Of a stretch of DNA of 64,000 bases, positions 16,797 through 26,383 are shown in pieces. The stretch spans positions 1,302,001 through 1,366,000 of the forward strand of contig NZ_CP100426.1 in NCBI RefSeq assembly GCF_023151555.2. Direction: 5' to 3'. The DNA comes from Photobacterium sp. CCB-ST2H9 (GTDB lineage Bacteria > Pseudomonadota > Gammaproteobacteria > Enterobacterales > Vibrionaceae). The stretch's first letter is position 1. The number at the start of each line of letters is the position of its first letter. The position numbers and the translations under genes were made by a program. Under the pieces are notes generated by a model. It was not told the DNA's origin. It did not search any database and saw nothing but the letters and a program-made list of their open reading frames with translations.

Positions 16797-18395
16797 ATGA
16801 GTCAATCTGCGCAGGGTAGGGCTGGTCGTGAGGCTGGTATCTTATCGTTATTTCATTCACTGTTTCTGAAAAGAACATTAGCCAAGCTGTCTGTTTTTGC
16901 CGTTGTTTGGGTGCTACTGGCTACCCAGTTCGAGTTTTTCGAGCGATTCACGCAATGGGTGATGCAGTATCAGAACTTTGGGCTGGGCGCGATTATTTCG
17001 CTTCTTTTCGTACTTCCTGTGGCATTGGTCGCACTGAGCTGGAAGCGCCTGCGTTCAATGCGCCACCAACTGAAAGCGGGTGAGCGCGACAAAGCCGCCA
17101 TGTATAAACTGGCAATGCATGATCCGCTGACCGAGCTGCCAAACCGGCTGTATTTTTCAGAACAGCTCCAAAAAGCATTACAACACGCGGGTGACAACGA
17201 CGCCTGTGTCGCGGTCCTGATGATGGACCTGAACAAATTCAAACAGATCAATGATGCCTATGGCCATATTGTCGGCGATGAACTGCTGGTGGCGACTGCG
17301 GGCCGCCTGAAACATCTGCTGCGGATGCACGATACCATTGCCCGGCTGGGCGGAGATGAATTCGCGCTCATCCATGTGGGCGGACAGGAACCGGATGAAG
17401 CTTCTGCACTGGCATCGCGGATCATCAAAGCCATGTCTGAGCCGTACCACATTCGGGGACAGCAGATCATGGCGGGCGTCAGCATCGGGATTGCGATGTC
17501 GAACCATGATATTGAACCGGTCGATTTATTACGGGCAGCAGATACGGCGATGTACCGGGCCAAAATGGACGGCGGCTCGACCTTCTGTTTCTTTGATACC
17601 CGGATGGATGATCAACTCAAACAGCGCCAGTTACTGGAACGCGACTTGCGAAAAGCGATCGCTCAGGATTTGCTCGAACCTTATTACCAGCCGGTGTTTG
17701 CTCTGAAGAGCCGTCAGTTGCAGGGATTTGAAGCCCTGCTTCGCTGGCGCCATCAGCGAGAAGGCATGGTTTCATCCAAAGAATTTATTCCTGTGGCAGA
17801 AGATGCCGGTCTGATTCAGGTACTGGGTGACTGGGTTCTGAAACAAGCCTGTGTTGCAGCCATGGACTGGCCGGAAGAAACCACGGTTTCGGTGAATGTC
17901 TCTGTTCAGCAGCTTAAACACGACACCTTTTGCTATTCAGTTTCTCAGGCGCTCAAAGAATCCGGACTGGAACCTTCCCGGCTGGAAATCGAGCTCACGG
18001 CTCAGACTGTACAGCAGGACCCGCATCAGGTTCTGGCGATCATGCAGGATCTGAAACACATTGGTGTCGGGCTGGTACTGGATGATTTTGGCAACGGCAA
18101 TGCCTGTCTGACGATCATGCGGGACTTCCCGTTCGATAAAGTGAAGATTGCCCGCGCCTGTGTGGGTACGCTGCCGGGCTCTGAGACCAACAAAGCCCTG
18201 ATTCAGTCCGTGGTGGGAATGAGTGAAAGTCTGGGGATGCAGGTTTCGGTTGTGGGGATTGAAGATGAAATTCAGTTGGCGATGGTGTCTTCACTGGGAT
18301 GTCAGCAGGGACAGGGATTCCTGCTGGGCCATCCGCTCAGCCGCCATGCGGCAGGCCGTCTGCTCGTGAATCTGCCGGATGCGATGGGCCACTGA
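16797..18395 (+). CDS. Membrane GGDEF-EAL cyclic-di-GMP protein
   Basis: About 532 aa. Two hydrophobic segments (about residues 27-50 and 62-85) make a small membrane anchor. The GGDEF domain (DPLTELPNRLYF ... RLGGDEFALIH, GGDEF at about 185-189) is intact and has an RxxD inhibitory site (RMHD). The EAL domain starts about residue 285 and has FEALLRWRH, VSVNVSVQQ, LEIELT and LVLDDFGNGNA. It departs from consensus in two places: KIDRSF reads KIARAC and AEGVET reads VVGIED. The cyclase looks competent; phosphodiesterase activity is less certain. Start at ATG 16797 after GGGACGAGGTAATC. It ends 5 bp from the convergent AraC gene. Confidence 0.87.
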   Translation: MSQSAQGRAGREAGILSLFHSLFLKRTLAKLSVFAVVWVLLATQFEFFERFTQWVMQYQNFGLGAIISLLFVLPVALVALSWKRLRSMRHQLKAGERDKAAMYKLAMHDPLTELPNRLYFSEQLQKALQHAGDNDACVAVLMMDLNKFKQINDAYGHIVGDELLVATAGRLKHLLRMHDTIARLGGDEFALIHVGGQEPDEASALASRIIKAMSEPYHIRGQQIMAGVSIGIAMSNHDIEPVDLLRAADTAMYRAKMDGGSTFCFFDTRMDDQLKQRQLLERDLRKAIAQDLLEPYYQPVFALKSRQLQGFEALLRWRHQREGMVSSKEFIPVAEDAGLIQVLGDWVLKQACVAAMDWPEETTVSVNVSVQQLKHDTFCYSVSQALKESGLEPSRLEIELTAQTVQQDPHQVLAIMQDLKHIGVGLVLDDFGNGNACLTIMRDFPFDKVKIARACVGTLPGSETNKALIQSVVGMSESLGMQVSVVGIEDEIQLAMVSSLGCQQGQGFLLGHPLSRHAAGRLLVNLPDAMGH

Positions 18396-18400
18396 AGCCC

Positions 18401-19186
18401 TCACTGACGGCTTTGTTTTTGCCGGTATTGCTCCGGGGTACATTGCGCGTGCTTTTTAAACAGGCTGATAAAAGGAGATGCCTGGTGATAACCCAGTGTC
18501 AGCGCAATCTCCTTCACGGATAAACCTTTCCTCAGTAAGTGCAGCGAGTAGATAAATTTTCTTCGCTGCCGCCATTCAATGAAACTCATGCCGAGCTTAT
18601 CCTGGCAGTGTCGGGCCAGGGTTCGCTCCGTGGTATGCAGTTTCTTCGCCCATTCTGCCAGCGTGGTGTTGTCCGTCGGGTTTTTCTCCAGTGACCGTAA
18701 AATCGGCTGAAGCAGCTTGTCTTCACTGCTGGGCAGAAATTGTTCATGAATCCGTGTCTGTTTCAATTGATCCAGTAACACGGCAATGAGGCGTTCATCT
18801 TCGTCTGTTTCCGCGACCTGCAGCTGCCTGTGACGCAATTCATTGATGATGGCCTCAATGATTGGCGTGACTTCCAGCAGGCAGGGGAAATCCGGCAACT
18901 GTTCTGCCAGCGGCATGATGATATTCATCGAGCAGTAATTCATACTGCGGCGCATATAACTTTCATGTTCGATGCCGGGCGGTATCCAGATGGCATACTG
19001 CGAGGGCGATAAAAACCGTTTTCCTTCCGCGTTCAGCTCTAATATCCCGCCACTGATCAGTTGTAACTGCCCCCAGGGGTGTTTGTGTCTGGGCGTTGTG
19101 GTATGCGGTAAAAACGCCTGATGACCGAAAAACACCTCGCCGGGCGGATTGTGATCATCAAACAGAGGGCGGTAGACGTTTTTCAT
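18401..19186 (-). CDS. AraC-family regulator with cupin sensor domain
   Basis: About 261 aa from the ATG at 19186 (GGAAG five bases upstream); in-frame starts at 19204 and further up are possible. The N-terminal cupin-like domain has HKHPWGQLQLISGG and IWIPPGIEH. The C-terminal AraC DNA-binding domain carries two helix-turn-helices (TTLAEWAKKLHTTERTLARH and LSVKEIALTLGYHQASPFIS). The effector is unknown. It is transcribed away from the exonuclease gene at 19374, so the 190-bp gap may hold its autoregulated promoter. Confidence 0.85.
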   Translation of the reverse strand: MKNVYRPLFDDHNPPGEVFFGHQAFLPHTTTPRHKHPWGQLQLISGGILELNAEGKRFLSPSQYAIWIPPGIEHESYMRRSMNYCSMNIIMPLAEQLPDFPCLLEVTPIIEAIINELRHRQLQVAETDEDERLIAVLLDQLKQTRIHEQFLPSSEDKLLQPILRSLEKNPTDNTTLAEWAKKLHTTERTLARHCQDKLGMSFIEWRQRRKFIYSLHLLRKGLSVKEIALTLGYHQASPFISLFKKHAQCTPEQYRQKQSRQ

Positions 19187-19373
19187 ACAGGCTTCCGGAG
19201 TCATCGTAATCCGCAAGAGTAAATCCGACCTGCTGTTGTTGGCAAGGGGCTGAAGACCGTCGCCAGACATGCTATGCTTCGCCGCCTTGTTTGAGACTGA
19301 ATCATCGTCAGTATTGGTAAGTCACCCCTAAGGTGCGAATGATTGAGTTTGGTATGACGGATTTGGGAACCAC

Positions 19374-19919
19374 ATGAATTACAACCGCATCGTTTGTTTT
19401 GATCTTGAAATGTGTTGCTGGAATGAAGACGGCATGGGCCGTACGGGCGAAATCATTGAGATCGGCGTTGCTGAGCTGAATCTGGAAAAGGGCACGATTT
19501 CCCGCCGGGCGCAATATTATGTTCAGCCTGAATCTGATGAAATCTCGCCTTTTTGCACTGAACTGACCGGTATCAAGCCAGAAGTGGTGGCTCAGAACGG
19601 TAAGCCGCTGGCGAGTATTCTGAAAGCGGTGGAGCAGAAGTTTGGCGGCCGTCATAAAATCTATGCGGCGTGGGGCCGTGATGACGCCATCCTGCGTGCG
19701 GAGTGCAAAGCCAAAGGGTTGGATGTGCCTTTCCGGGAATACCTCAACCTGGCAACCTTATTCAAACTGCAGCCGCATGTGCAGAATAAGCGAATCGGGC
19801 TGCGCGCTGCTATGAACATGAGCGGGCTGGAGTGGGAAGGGCGCCAGCACTCCGGTTATGTCGATGCTTATAACCTGGCCCGTCTGGCGCGTGTGATGCT
19901 TTGCCCGGCGGAAAAATAA
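19374..19919 (+). CDS. DEDDh 3'-5' exonuclease (KapD/ERI-1-like)
   Basis: 181 aa, a single exonuclease domain. DEDDh residues are visible: Asp9 and Glu11 in VCFDLEMCCW, the ELTGIKPEVV stretch, Asp103/104 in AAWGRDDAIL, and the terminal HSGYVDAYNLARL with His and Asp. Such stand-alone domains trim the 3' ends of RNA or DNA; the substrate here is not known. The start is preceded by GGAACCAC. The RidA gene follows by 30 bp on the same strand, probably the same transcript. Confidence 0.82.
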   Translation: MNYNRIVCFDLEMCCWNEDGMGRTGEIIEIGVAELNLEKGTISRRAQYYVQPESDEISPFCTELTGIKPEVVAQNGKPLASILKAVEQKFGGRHKIYAAWGRDDAILRAECKAKGLDVPFREYLNLATLFKLQPHVQNKRIGLRAAMNMSGLEWEGRQHSGYVDAYNLARLARVMLCPAEK

Positions 19920-19949
19920 CGGCGTGGTTTTGGATTGATAAAAGGAAAC

Positions 19950-20306
19950 ATGATGAATATTCAGCGTATTAACCCGACCCAGCGTTGGTCTGATGTCACC
20001 GTTTTTAACGGGATTGCCCACTTTGTGGAAGTGCCGGAGTCAGACACCAGCGCTGATATCATCGGCCAGGCGCAGCAGGTCTTTGCACAGGCTGAGGCAA
20101 TGCTGGCGACGGTCGGCAGCGATAAATCCCGCATTCTGTCTGTGACCATTTACATCACCGACTGGGCAAATCTTGACGCTTTCAACGCCGCCTGGGATGC
20201 CTGGTTACCAGAAGGCGCCGCACCAAGCCGCGCCTGTGTGAAAGTCGAACTGGCTGACCCGGATTATCTGGTCGAAATTGCCTTCGTCGCGGCCGCCGGA
20301 CAGTAA
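19950..20306 (+). CDS. RidA/YjgF-family enamine/imine deaminase
   Basis: About 118 aa, RidA fold. The conserved Arg that binds substrate carboxylate is present in APSRACVKVELADPDYLVEI. RidA proteins hydrolyse reactive enamines and imines left by PLP enzymes such as threonine dehydratase. Start at ATG 19950 (AAAGGAAAC upstream; ATG 19953 is equally possible). It is followed by a terminator. The subfamily resembles stress-associated stand-alone RidA paralogues rather than archetypal RidA. Confidence 0.85.
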   Translation: MMNIQRINPTQRWSDVTVFNGIAHFVEVPESDTSADIIGQAQQVFAQAEAMLATVGSDKSRILSVTIYITDWANLDAFNAAWDAWLPEGAAPSRACVKVELADPDYLVEIAFVAAAGQ

Positions 20307-20314
20307 TTTCTTTG

Positions 20315-20348
20315 CCTGCCATTGCCTGACAGACGGTGGCAGGTTTTT
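20315..20348 (+). terminator. Rho-independent terminator after ridA-like gene
   Basis: Stem CCTGCCA / TGGCAGG (20315-20321 with 20337-20343), 15-nt loop, followed by five T. Confidence 0.8.
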
Positions 20349-20770
20349 CTGTGTTTTTCTTTTCTGCTCACTTCACTTAACTTCACTGATGTTCGAAATA
20401 CATATTTTCAGAGCATTCATTTTCAGCCTCACCATTCGCTGAATCGCCATTTACCTCATTGATTTTCAGTATCAGTATCTTGATGAGTTACCCGATATTT
20501 CAATGCTTATTTGGTTGTCTTCGTGTCTGTTTCAGTTTCAACGCCAATACGTGACATCAATTAAATTAATGAAAGAAAACAGAATGAGATAGTGAATTCA
20601 ATCATTGAGATCCTGGTGGTGAATGGCAGGGGGTTGTATAAGGCGATGTTTTCTCATCTTTTCAGAGTAGATGAGCTTTCAGGGATGGCGTCGTTTTTCT
20701 GATCAATATTGAGGCTGGCTTGTATCAGGCTGTTGCGATGGCTCGGTGATCATCCGTATCGGGAGGGATC
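20349..20770. other. Intergenic region, no gene seen
   Basis: About 420 bp between the terminator and the next gene. It is moderately AT-rich and has no convincing coding frame, repeat or operator. It presumably contains the promoter of the serine hydrolase. Confidence 0.5.
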
Positions 20771-21937
20771 GTGAAGAAATTGATATTGATTGGACTGGGG
20801 TTGATTGCGTTTTCGTTCTATCAGCTGAACTATGTTGATATGAGTAACTTCAGCTGGGTTCAGTCGTCACAGCAAAGCGACTGGCCGACGAATGAACCGC
20901 ATGCATCAGGGTTTGATGAAGAGAAGCTGGTCAAGCTGCACCAGTTCGTGAGCAGAAGTAAGCGTAAAAATGTTCATTCGCTTTTGATTGCCAAAGACGG
21001 GCAACTGGTGTTTGAACAGTATTATCCGGCGGCGAATACACCGACGGGAACGCCCATGCCCACGCATTACCCGCCCGGGCCGGATACAGCCCATCAAATG
21101 CGTTCCGTGACCAAAACGGTGACCGCGACTCTGTTGGGAACGCTGCTGCAATCGGGGGAAATCACCAGCCTGAATCAGTCGTTGTTCAGTTTTTACCAGA
21201 ACGAAGCGATTGCGGATTTGCCGCATAAAGCCGATGTCACGCTGGAAAATGCTCTGATGTTCAATGTCGGGCTGGACTGGGCCGAATGGGGTGAGCAGCA
21301 CAGTGATGCCATGTACATGTGGCAGTCACCGGATCCTTACGCATACATTCTGAAGAAAAAAATGGCATACCGGCCCGGGGAGAAGTTTATTTATCAGGGC
21401 GGTGTCAGTGTATTACTGGGTGGTGTTATTGAGCGCGTTTCCGGCATGAATCTGCGCGAATACGCCGACAAAGCCTTGTTCGGGCCGCTTCATATTACAA
21501 ATTACGACTGGTTTGAACATGAAGTGACAGGCCAGTATTTAGGTTCATCCGGCTTATATCTCAGAACCCGTGATTTAGCCAAGCTCGGACAGCTTTATTT
21601 AAATCTTGGGGAGTGGCACGGGCAGCAGCTTTTGTCTCCGCAATGGGTGAAACAAAGTTTCATGCCGCGCGGGAAGTTCTGGTCGTGGAAATCCATCGAA
21701 TATGGCTACAACTGGTGGCTGCCATTGATTCAGTCAAACGGAAAGCGGGTCTCGGTTGCAGCCATGCGCGGCAGCGGCGGGCAAGAGATGTTTGTAGTGC
21801 CCGAGTTGAATCTGGTGTTTGCCATGACATCAGGCGCTTATTTCAATCAGGATGAAGATTTTCCATTACAGTTGCTGGCTGACTACATCTTACCGGCAAT
21901 CGGGATGGAAAAAGTGGCGTACATTCCGAATCGCTGA
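20771..21937 (+). CDS. Beta-lactamase-fold (class C) serine hydrolase
   Basis: 388 aa, GTG start at 20771 behind GGGAGGGATC. An N-terminal hydrophobic helix (LILIGLGLIAFSFYQL) suggests a membrane anchor or signal. The penicillin-binding/beta-lactamase fold shows SxxK as SVTK in HQMRSVTKTVTATLLG, a Tyr motif in KFIYQGGVSVLLGGVI and a C-terminal AMRGSGGQEMFVVPEL that stands in for the KTG box. Such proteins include esterases and peptidases; the substrate cannot be told. It is not evidence of antibiotic resistance. Confidence 0.82.
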   Translation: MKKLILIGLGLIAFSFYQLNYVDMSNFSWVQSSQQSDWPTNEPHASGFDEEKLVKLHQFVSRSKRKNVHSLLIAKDGQLVFEQYYPAANTPTGTPMPTHYPPGPDTAHQMRSVTKTVTATLLGTLLQSGEITSLNQSLFSFYQNEAIADLPHKADVTLENALMFNVGLDWAEWGEQHSDAMYMWQSPDPYAYILKKKMAYRPGEKFIYQGGVSVLLGGVIERVSGMNLREYADKALFGPLHITNYDWFEHEVTGQYLGSSGLYLRTRDLAKLGQLYLNLGEWHGQQLLSPQWVKQSFMPRGKFWSWKSIEYGYNWWLPLIQSNGKRVSVAAMRGSGGQEMFVVPELNLVFAMTSGAYFNQDEDFPLQLLADYILPAIGMEKVAYIPNR

Positions 21938-22198
21938 AGTCTGTTCAGGTCGCTTTGTAAGTGACTGAACAACCACTCACGCCATTGAACACGCAAATAT
22001 CACTGATGAGTTTGATATTTAGGTATTTTTATTTGTAAATTATACCTTTGCGTGATGTTTCTGCTGATGCTGTTCCCCTTGCAGGAAGTCATGTATGTCA
22101 CAAGAGCGCATGTCACAAGACAGATGCCACAAACGGAATGGCGCATGACAGGAAGTCATGCCACCAGAACCTTAGACGCATTCCGGCAGTTCAGAAGG

Positions 22199-23164
22199 AT
22201 GGCTGATTTGAAAGGATTCGGATTTGATCTTCGTTCACTCGAAGTCTTTGTCGCCACGGCCCAGACCGGCAATATGACGATGGCTGCGACTCAGCTCGGG
22301 CTGACCCAGTCTTCAGTGTCGCAAACACTCTCAGCCTTAGAGCAGAATCTCAATGTGGCTCTGCTGGATCGCAGTGTCCGGCCTGTCGAGCTGACGGTTG
22401 CCGGGCGATATTTTTACGATCAGTCCTGCCATTTGCTGGCCGAAGCGGAGAAAACCCACGGGGTGATGACTCAGGGCAATTTTCAGAAGTTGCATCTGCT
22501 GCGAATTGCCATGGTTGATTCACTGGCAACCTCGCTCGGGCAACCCCTGGTTGAAGTGATCAAACGTCATACCGAGAACTGGCGCATCAGTACGGGCCGA
22601 TCCCATATGCATGCCCAGTCGCTGTTGTCCCGCAGCGTCGATATCATTATTTCTGATGATGCGCTGGACAATCATGAACACCTCAGTCGCCACCGGATTC
22701 TGCGTGAACCCTTTGTCCTGGTAATCCCGAACTTGTTTACGGCTCAGTTTCAGCAGTTGCATCAGGTGGTGAATCGACTGGATTTTGTCCGCTACACCAG
22801 CGATTCGCTGATTGGGGTCACGATTGAACGCTATTTGCGGCGGCAGAACTTAAATGTGCCGGTCAGGATGCAGCTGGATAATACTTTTGCGGTGCTCACC
22901 AGTGTTGCTGCCGGTCTGGGCTGGACCATCACCACACCACTTTGTCTGTTTCAGTGCGGGCCGATCCGCGACAAACTCACCTGTCTGCCGTTGCCCGGCG
23001 ATGAACCTTTCTTTCGGAATCTGACGCTGGTCAGCCGTCATCATGAGTTAGGAAATCTGCCGCAGATTCTGGCAAACGACAGCCGCCAGATTATCAATGA
23101 AAACTTTTTACCCAGGATCCGGGATGAACTGCCCTGGCTGGAACACGAGTTTTATGCCGGGTGA
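22199..23164 (+). CDS. LysR-family regulator, probable controller of the amine-catabolism genes
   Basis: The frame is open from 22052, but the LysR N-terminus begins near DLRSLEVFVATAQTGNMTMA, so ATG 22199 (about 321 aa) is the most sensible start; a longer product cannot be excluded. The helix-turn-helix is AATQLGLTQSSVSQTLSALE. The effector domain covers residues 95-300. It lies 284 bp upstream of the permease on the same strand and is the only regulator beside the five-gene cluster, so local control is inferred. A perfect 7-bp inverted repeat lies in the gap. Confidence 0.82.
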   Translation: MADLKGFGFDLRSLEVFVATAQTGNMTMAATQLGLTQSSVSQTLSALEQNLNVALLDRSVRPVELTVAGRYFYDQSCHLLAEAEKTHGVMTQGNFQKLHLLRIAMVDSLATSLGQPLVEVIKRHTENWRISTGRSHMHAQSLLSRSVDIIISDDALDNHEHLSRHRILREPFVLVIPNLFTAQFQQLHQVVNRLDFVRYTSDSLIGVTIERYLRRQNLNVPVRMQLDNTFAVLTSVAAGLGWTITTPLCLFQCGPIRDKLTCLPLPGDEPFFRNLTLVSRHHELGNLPQILANDSRQIINENFLPRIRDELPWLEHEFYAG

Positions 23165-23201
23165 TATGGTTTCCGACTGGAACGATTGAGGCGCAAAGCG
23201 T

Positions 23202-23218
23202 CTGCGCATTTTGCGCAG
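23202..23218. repeat. Short perfect hairpin/palindrome upstream of amine permease
   Basis: CTGCGCA-TTT-TGCGCAG, with an alternative overlapping pairing of GCGCAAA (23191) and TTTGCGC (23210). No T-tract follows, so it is more likely an operator or attenuating hairpin than a terminator. It sits 38 bp after the LysR stop and 230 bp before the permease. Confidence 0.4.
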
Positions 23219-23447
23219 GCGGGAATCAGATACAGAGCCCGATGTCTTTGATGCTTGTTATGTTTTTGTCTGTTACTCAATGAATTTATTGGTTTTTTGA
23301 GTTGGCCGATCATCACTATTAAAAAAATTTATGCCGCACTGTTAGCAGAACTGATTCTTGTTGTCGGGGTTGTTCAATCGCATTTAAGTTAACAAAGTTG
23401 TAACAAGAGATGCGATTTGACTTTATTACCGTTGAAGAGGAACAGTG

Positions 23448-24881
23448 ATGTCTGACAGCAATTATCAAGCAGTCGAAAATAACACCGTCTCTGACGATTA
23501 CTTAAGTAAACGACAGCTCAAAAAAGGCGTTGCCGGGTGGGTGCTTCTGGCCAGTCTTGGGGTGTCTTATGTGATTTCCGGCGATTTTGCCGGCTGGAAC
23601 TTTGGCCTGGAACGTGCTGGTTTCGGTGGCATGTTGCTGGCAACCATTGTGATGGGGCTGATGTATCTGTGCCTGATTCTCAGTCTGGCCGAAATGTCAT
23701 CTTCCATTCCAACTGCCGGCGGCGGCTACAGTTTTGCCCGGCGGGCGATGGGGCCCTGGGGCGGTTTTCTGACCGGAACCGCGATTTTGCTGGAATATGC
23801 CATTGCACCGGCGGCGATTGCAATCTTCATTGGCGGCTACGTCAACGAACTGATTGGCATCGATGGCCCGGTGGTGTATGCCGTCTTCTACTGCGTCTTC
23901 GTTGGAATTCATCTCTGGGGCGCCGGTGAAGCACTGCGGATCATGATGGGTATCACGATTCTGGCCGTGATTGCGATTATCGTGTTTGCGCTGGGCATGC
24001 TGCCGCACTTCGACATCAACAACCTTTTTGATATCCCTGTTCAAGCTGATGTCGCGGGTGCCAGCGTATTTTTACCGGAAGGTTATCTCGGAATCTGGGC
24101 GGCACTGCCGTTTGCGATGTGGCTGTTTCTGGCGGTTGAAGGCGTCCCGCTGGCTGCAGAAGAAGCGACCAACCCGGCAAAAGACATGCCGCGCGGGATT
24201 ATCGCTTCCATGCTGCTGCTGATTGTCTTTGCTGCTGTGGTGCTGATTCTGGTCCCGGGCGGAGCCGGTGCTGAGGCGATGAAATCTCACAGCGCGCCAC
24301 TTGTTGGGGCTTTGCAGGCAGTTTACGGCACAGATTCTCTCGCTGCCAAATTTGTGAACGTTGTCGGTCTGTTCGGTCTTATTGCCAGCTTTTTCTCGAT
24401 TATTTATGCGTATTCCCGTCAGGTGTTTGCCCTGTCCCGGGCCGGTTATCTGCCCCGTTTCCTGTCCCTGTCCGGTGAGCGAAAAGTGCCGGTCTGGGCG
24501 CTGATTGTCCCCGGTGTGATTGGTTTTCTGCTGTCCCTGTCCGGCGAGGGCGATCTGATGATCACCATGGCGGTATTCGGTGCGACCGTGTCTTATGCCC
24601 TGATGAGTCTGTCTCATATCTTGCTGCGCCGTAAAGAGCCGGAACTGGCGCGTCCTTACAAAACACCGGGGGGCACGCTGACGTCCGGTATTGCACTGGT
24701 GCTGTCGTTAGTGGCACTGGCATCCACCTTTGTGGTGAGCCTGCAGGCGGCGTTGTGGTCGGCACTCTTCTATGCCGTGATGCTGACTTACTTCGCCCTG
24801 TACAGCCGCCACCGGATTGTGGCGAATGCGCCGGAAGAAGAGTTTGACCTGATTTCCAGTGCTGAGTCTGAACTCAGCTAA
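23448..24881 (+). CDS. APC-superfamily permease, ethanolamine permease-like
   Basis: Inner-membrane transporter of about 477 aa with roughly twelve hydrophobic segments. The N-terminal part (LKKGVAGWVLLASLGVSYVI SGDFAGWNFGL) and SIPTAGGGYSFARRAMGPWG are characteristic of the ethanolamine permease subfamily of amino acid/polyamine transporters, as I remember it. Start at ATG 23448 behind GAAGAGGAACAGTG. First gene of a five-gene cluster with a gamma-glutamyl ligase, two dehydrogenases and an amidotransferase. Ethanolamine is therefore the likely cargo, though another small amine is possible. Confidence 0.8.
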   Translation: MSDSNYQAVENNTVSDDYLSKRQLKKGVAGWVLLASLGVSYVISGDFAGWNFGLERAGFGGMLLATIVMGLMYLCLILSLAEMSSSIPTAGGGYSFARRAMGPWGGFLTGTAILLEYAIAPAAIAIFIGGYVNELIGIDGPVVYAVFYCVFVGIHLWGAGEALRIMMGITILAVIAIIVFALGMLPHFDINNLFDIPVQADVAGASVFLPEGYLGIWAALPFAMWLFLAVEGVPLAAEEATNPAKDMPRGIIASMLLLIVFAAVVLILVPGGAGAEAMKSHSAPLVGALQAVYGTDSLAAKFVNVVGLFGLIASFFSIIYAYSRQVFALSRAGYLPRFLSLSGERKVPVWALIVPGVIGFLLSLSGEGDLMITMAVFGATVSYALMSLSHILLRRKEPELARPYKTPGGTLTSGIALVLSLVALASTFVVSLQAALWSALFYAVMLTYFALYSRHRIVANAPEEEFDLISSAESELS

Positions 24882-24989
24882 TTCACCGGATATCCGGACG
24901 CGTGACGAGCGAACGTGTCCGGACTGAATCATTGAGCACACGGCTCAGGTACGAGCCATCTTTATCAAGAGAGATCAAGAGAGGTACAC

Positions 24990-26357
24990 ATGGAAGCCAG
25001 AGAAGTGAAGACGATTGCGGACGCAATGGCCATTGTTGAGGAACGGGGTCTGACACATGTCAAAGTCGGGCTGTTCGATAATGACGGCATCATGCGCGGT
25101 AAATATATGGCGAAATCGAAATTCTTTTCCTCACTGGAAAAAGGGTTTGCTTTCTGTGATGTGGTTCTGGGCTGGGATTCCAAAGACCAGCTGTACGATA
25201 ACGCGAGTTACACCGGCTGGCATACCGGCTACCCGGATGCGCCGGTGCGGATTCTGCCCCATACCTGCCGTGATGTGTATGGGGAAGACGGCATGCTGCT
25301 GTTTATTGCAGAGTTTACGGAAGAGGCCGAAAAAGTCTGCCCGCGCGGTACCCTGCGCCGGGTGCTGCAAAAAGCCGATGCTATGGGTTTCGATGTGTTT
25401 TCTGCGTTGGAGTACGAGTTCTTTGTGTTTAACGAAACACCGCATTCGGCCCGTGAAAAAGGCTTTCGCAATCTCGAACCCATTACGCCGGACTGGTTTG
25501 GCTATTCAATGATCCGCAATTCAGTCCATTCAGATTTGTATCACGCAATTCTGGAAATGGGGGAGCAGATGGACTTCCCGATCGAGGGCATTCACTCCGA
25601 AACCGGACCGGGCGTGCTGGAAGCCGCCATTGGCGTCGACGGTGCTGAAGCGGCCGCAGATAAAGCCGCGTTGTTCAAAACCTTCATGAAGGTGCTGGCA
25701 CAGAAACGTGAGCTGATGGCGACATTCATGGCGAAATGGTCAGGCGACTATCCCGGACAAAGCGGGCATATCCACATTTCGCTGAAAAACAAAGACGGTT
25801 CTTCGGCTTTCTTCGACCCATCGCAAACCCACAACATGAGCAAGGTCCAACGTCATTTTCTGGCGGGACAGCAACGCCTGATGCCGGAGTTTCTGTGTCT
25901 GATTGCGCCGACCATTAATAGTTATACCCGCATGATCCCGGGCTTCTGGGCCCCGACCGATGCGACCTGGGGCGTGGAAAACCGCACCACGGCGCTGCGG
26001 GTGATCCCCGGCAGTGAGAAGTCGCAACGCATTGAGCACCGCCTCGGCGCGGCAGATGCCAACCCTTATCTGGCACTGGCGGCTGCGGTTGCTTCCGGTC
26101 TGTACGGCATCCTTCAGGAATGGGAACCCTTTGAACAGGTAAAAGGCAATGCCTATGAACAGCCTCATGCGCCGGAGCTGCAGCTGCCCCGTACTTTGTG
26201 GGAAGCCGCGCAGCGATTCAGGCAGTCGGAAGCGGCCCGTACTATGTTTGGAGATGAGTTTGTCGATCATTTTGCGGCCACCCGTGAGTGGGAAGAGCGT
26301 GAATTCAGAAAACATGTGACGGACTGGGAAATGGACCGCTACTTCGAAATTATCTAG
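24990..26357 (+). CDS. Glutamine synthetase-family gamma-glutamylamine ligase (probable gamma-glutamylethanolamide synthetase)
   Basis: ATP-dependent ligase joining glutamate to an amine. 455 aa with a beta-grasp N-terminal domain (THVKVGLFDNDGIMRGKYM) and a catalytic domain: ALEYEFFVFNE (metal-binding Glu), HSETGPGVLEAAIG, GQSGHIHISL, VENRTTALRVIPG and RIEHRLGAADANPYLALAA. These fit the PuuA/IpuC/GlnA4-type branch, not the housekeeping enzyme, and the adenylylation-site Tyr region of GlnA is missing. In the family, PuuA uses putrescine, IpuC isopropylamine and Streptomyces GlnA4 ethanolamine. The alcohol dehydrogenase and ethanolamine-type permease beside it favour ethanolamine. AGAGAGGTACAC precedes the start. 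Confidence 0.82.
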   Translation: MEAREVKTIADAMAIVEERGLTHVKVGLFDNDGIMRGKYMAKSKFFSSLEKGFAFCDVVLGWDSKDQLYDNASYTGWHTGYPDAPVRILPHTCRDVYGEDGMLLFIAEFTEEAEKVCPRGTLRRVLQKADAMGFDVFSALEYEFFVFNETPHSAREKGFRNLEPITPDWFGYSMIRNSVHSDLYHAILEMGEQMDFPIEGIHSETGPGVLEAAIGVDGAEAAADKAALFKTFMKVLAQKRELMATFMAKWSGDYPGQSGHIHISLKNKDGSSAFFDPSQTHNMSKVQRHFLAGQQRLMPEFLCLIAPTINSYTRMIPGFWAPTDATWGVENRTTALRVIPGSEKSQRIEHRLGAADANPYLALAAAVASGLYGILQEWEPFEQVKGNAYEQPHAPELQLPRTLWEAAQRFRQSEAARTMFGDEFVDHFAATREWEEREFRKHVTDWEMDRYFEII

Positions 26358-26383
26358 GTCAACAAACCTGAGGAAGACTTGCA

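Noticed and set aside
20771..21937. Antibiotic beta-lactamase
   Set aside because: Only the general class C fold with SxxK is present; the KTG box and YxN wording are altered, as in esterase-like relatives.
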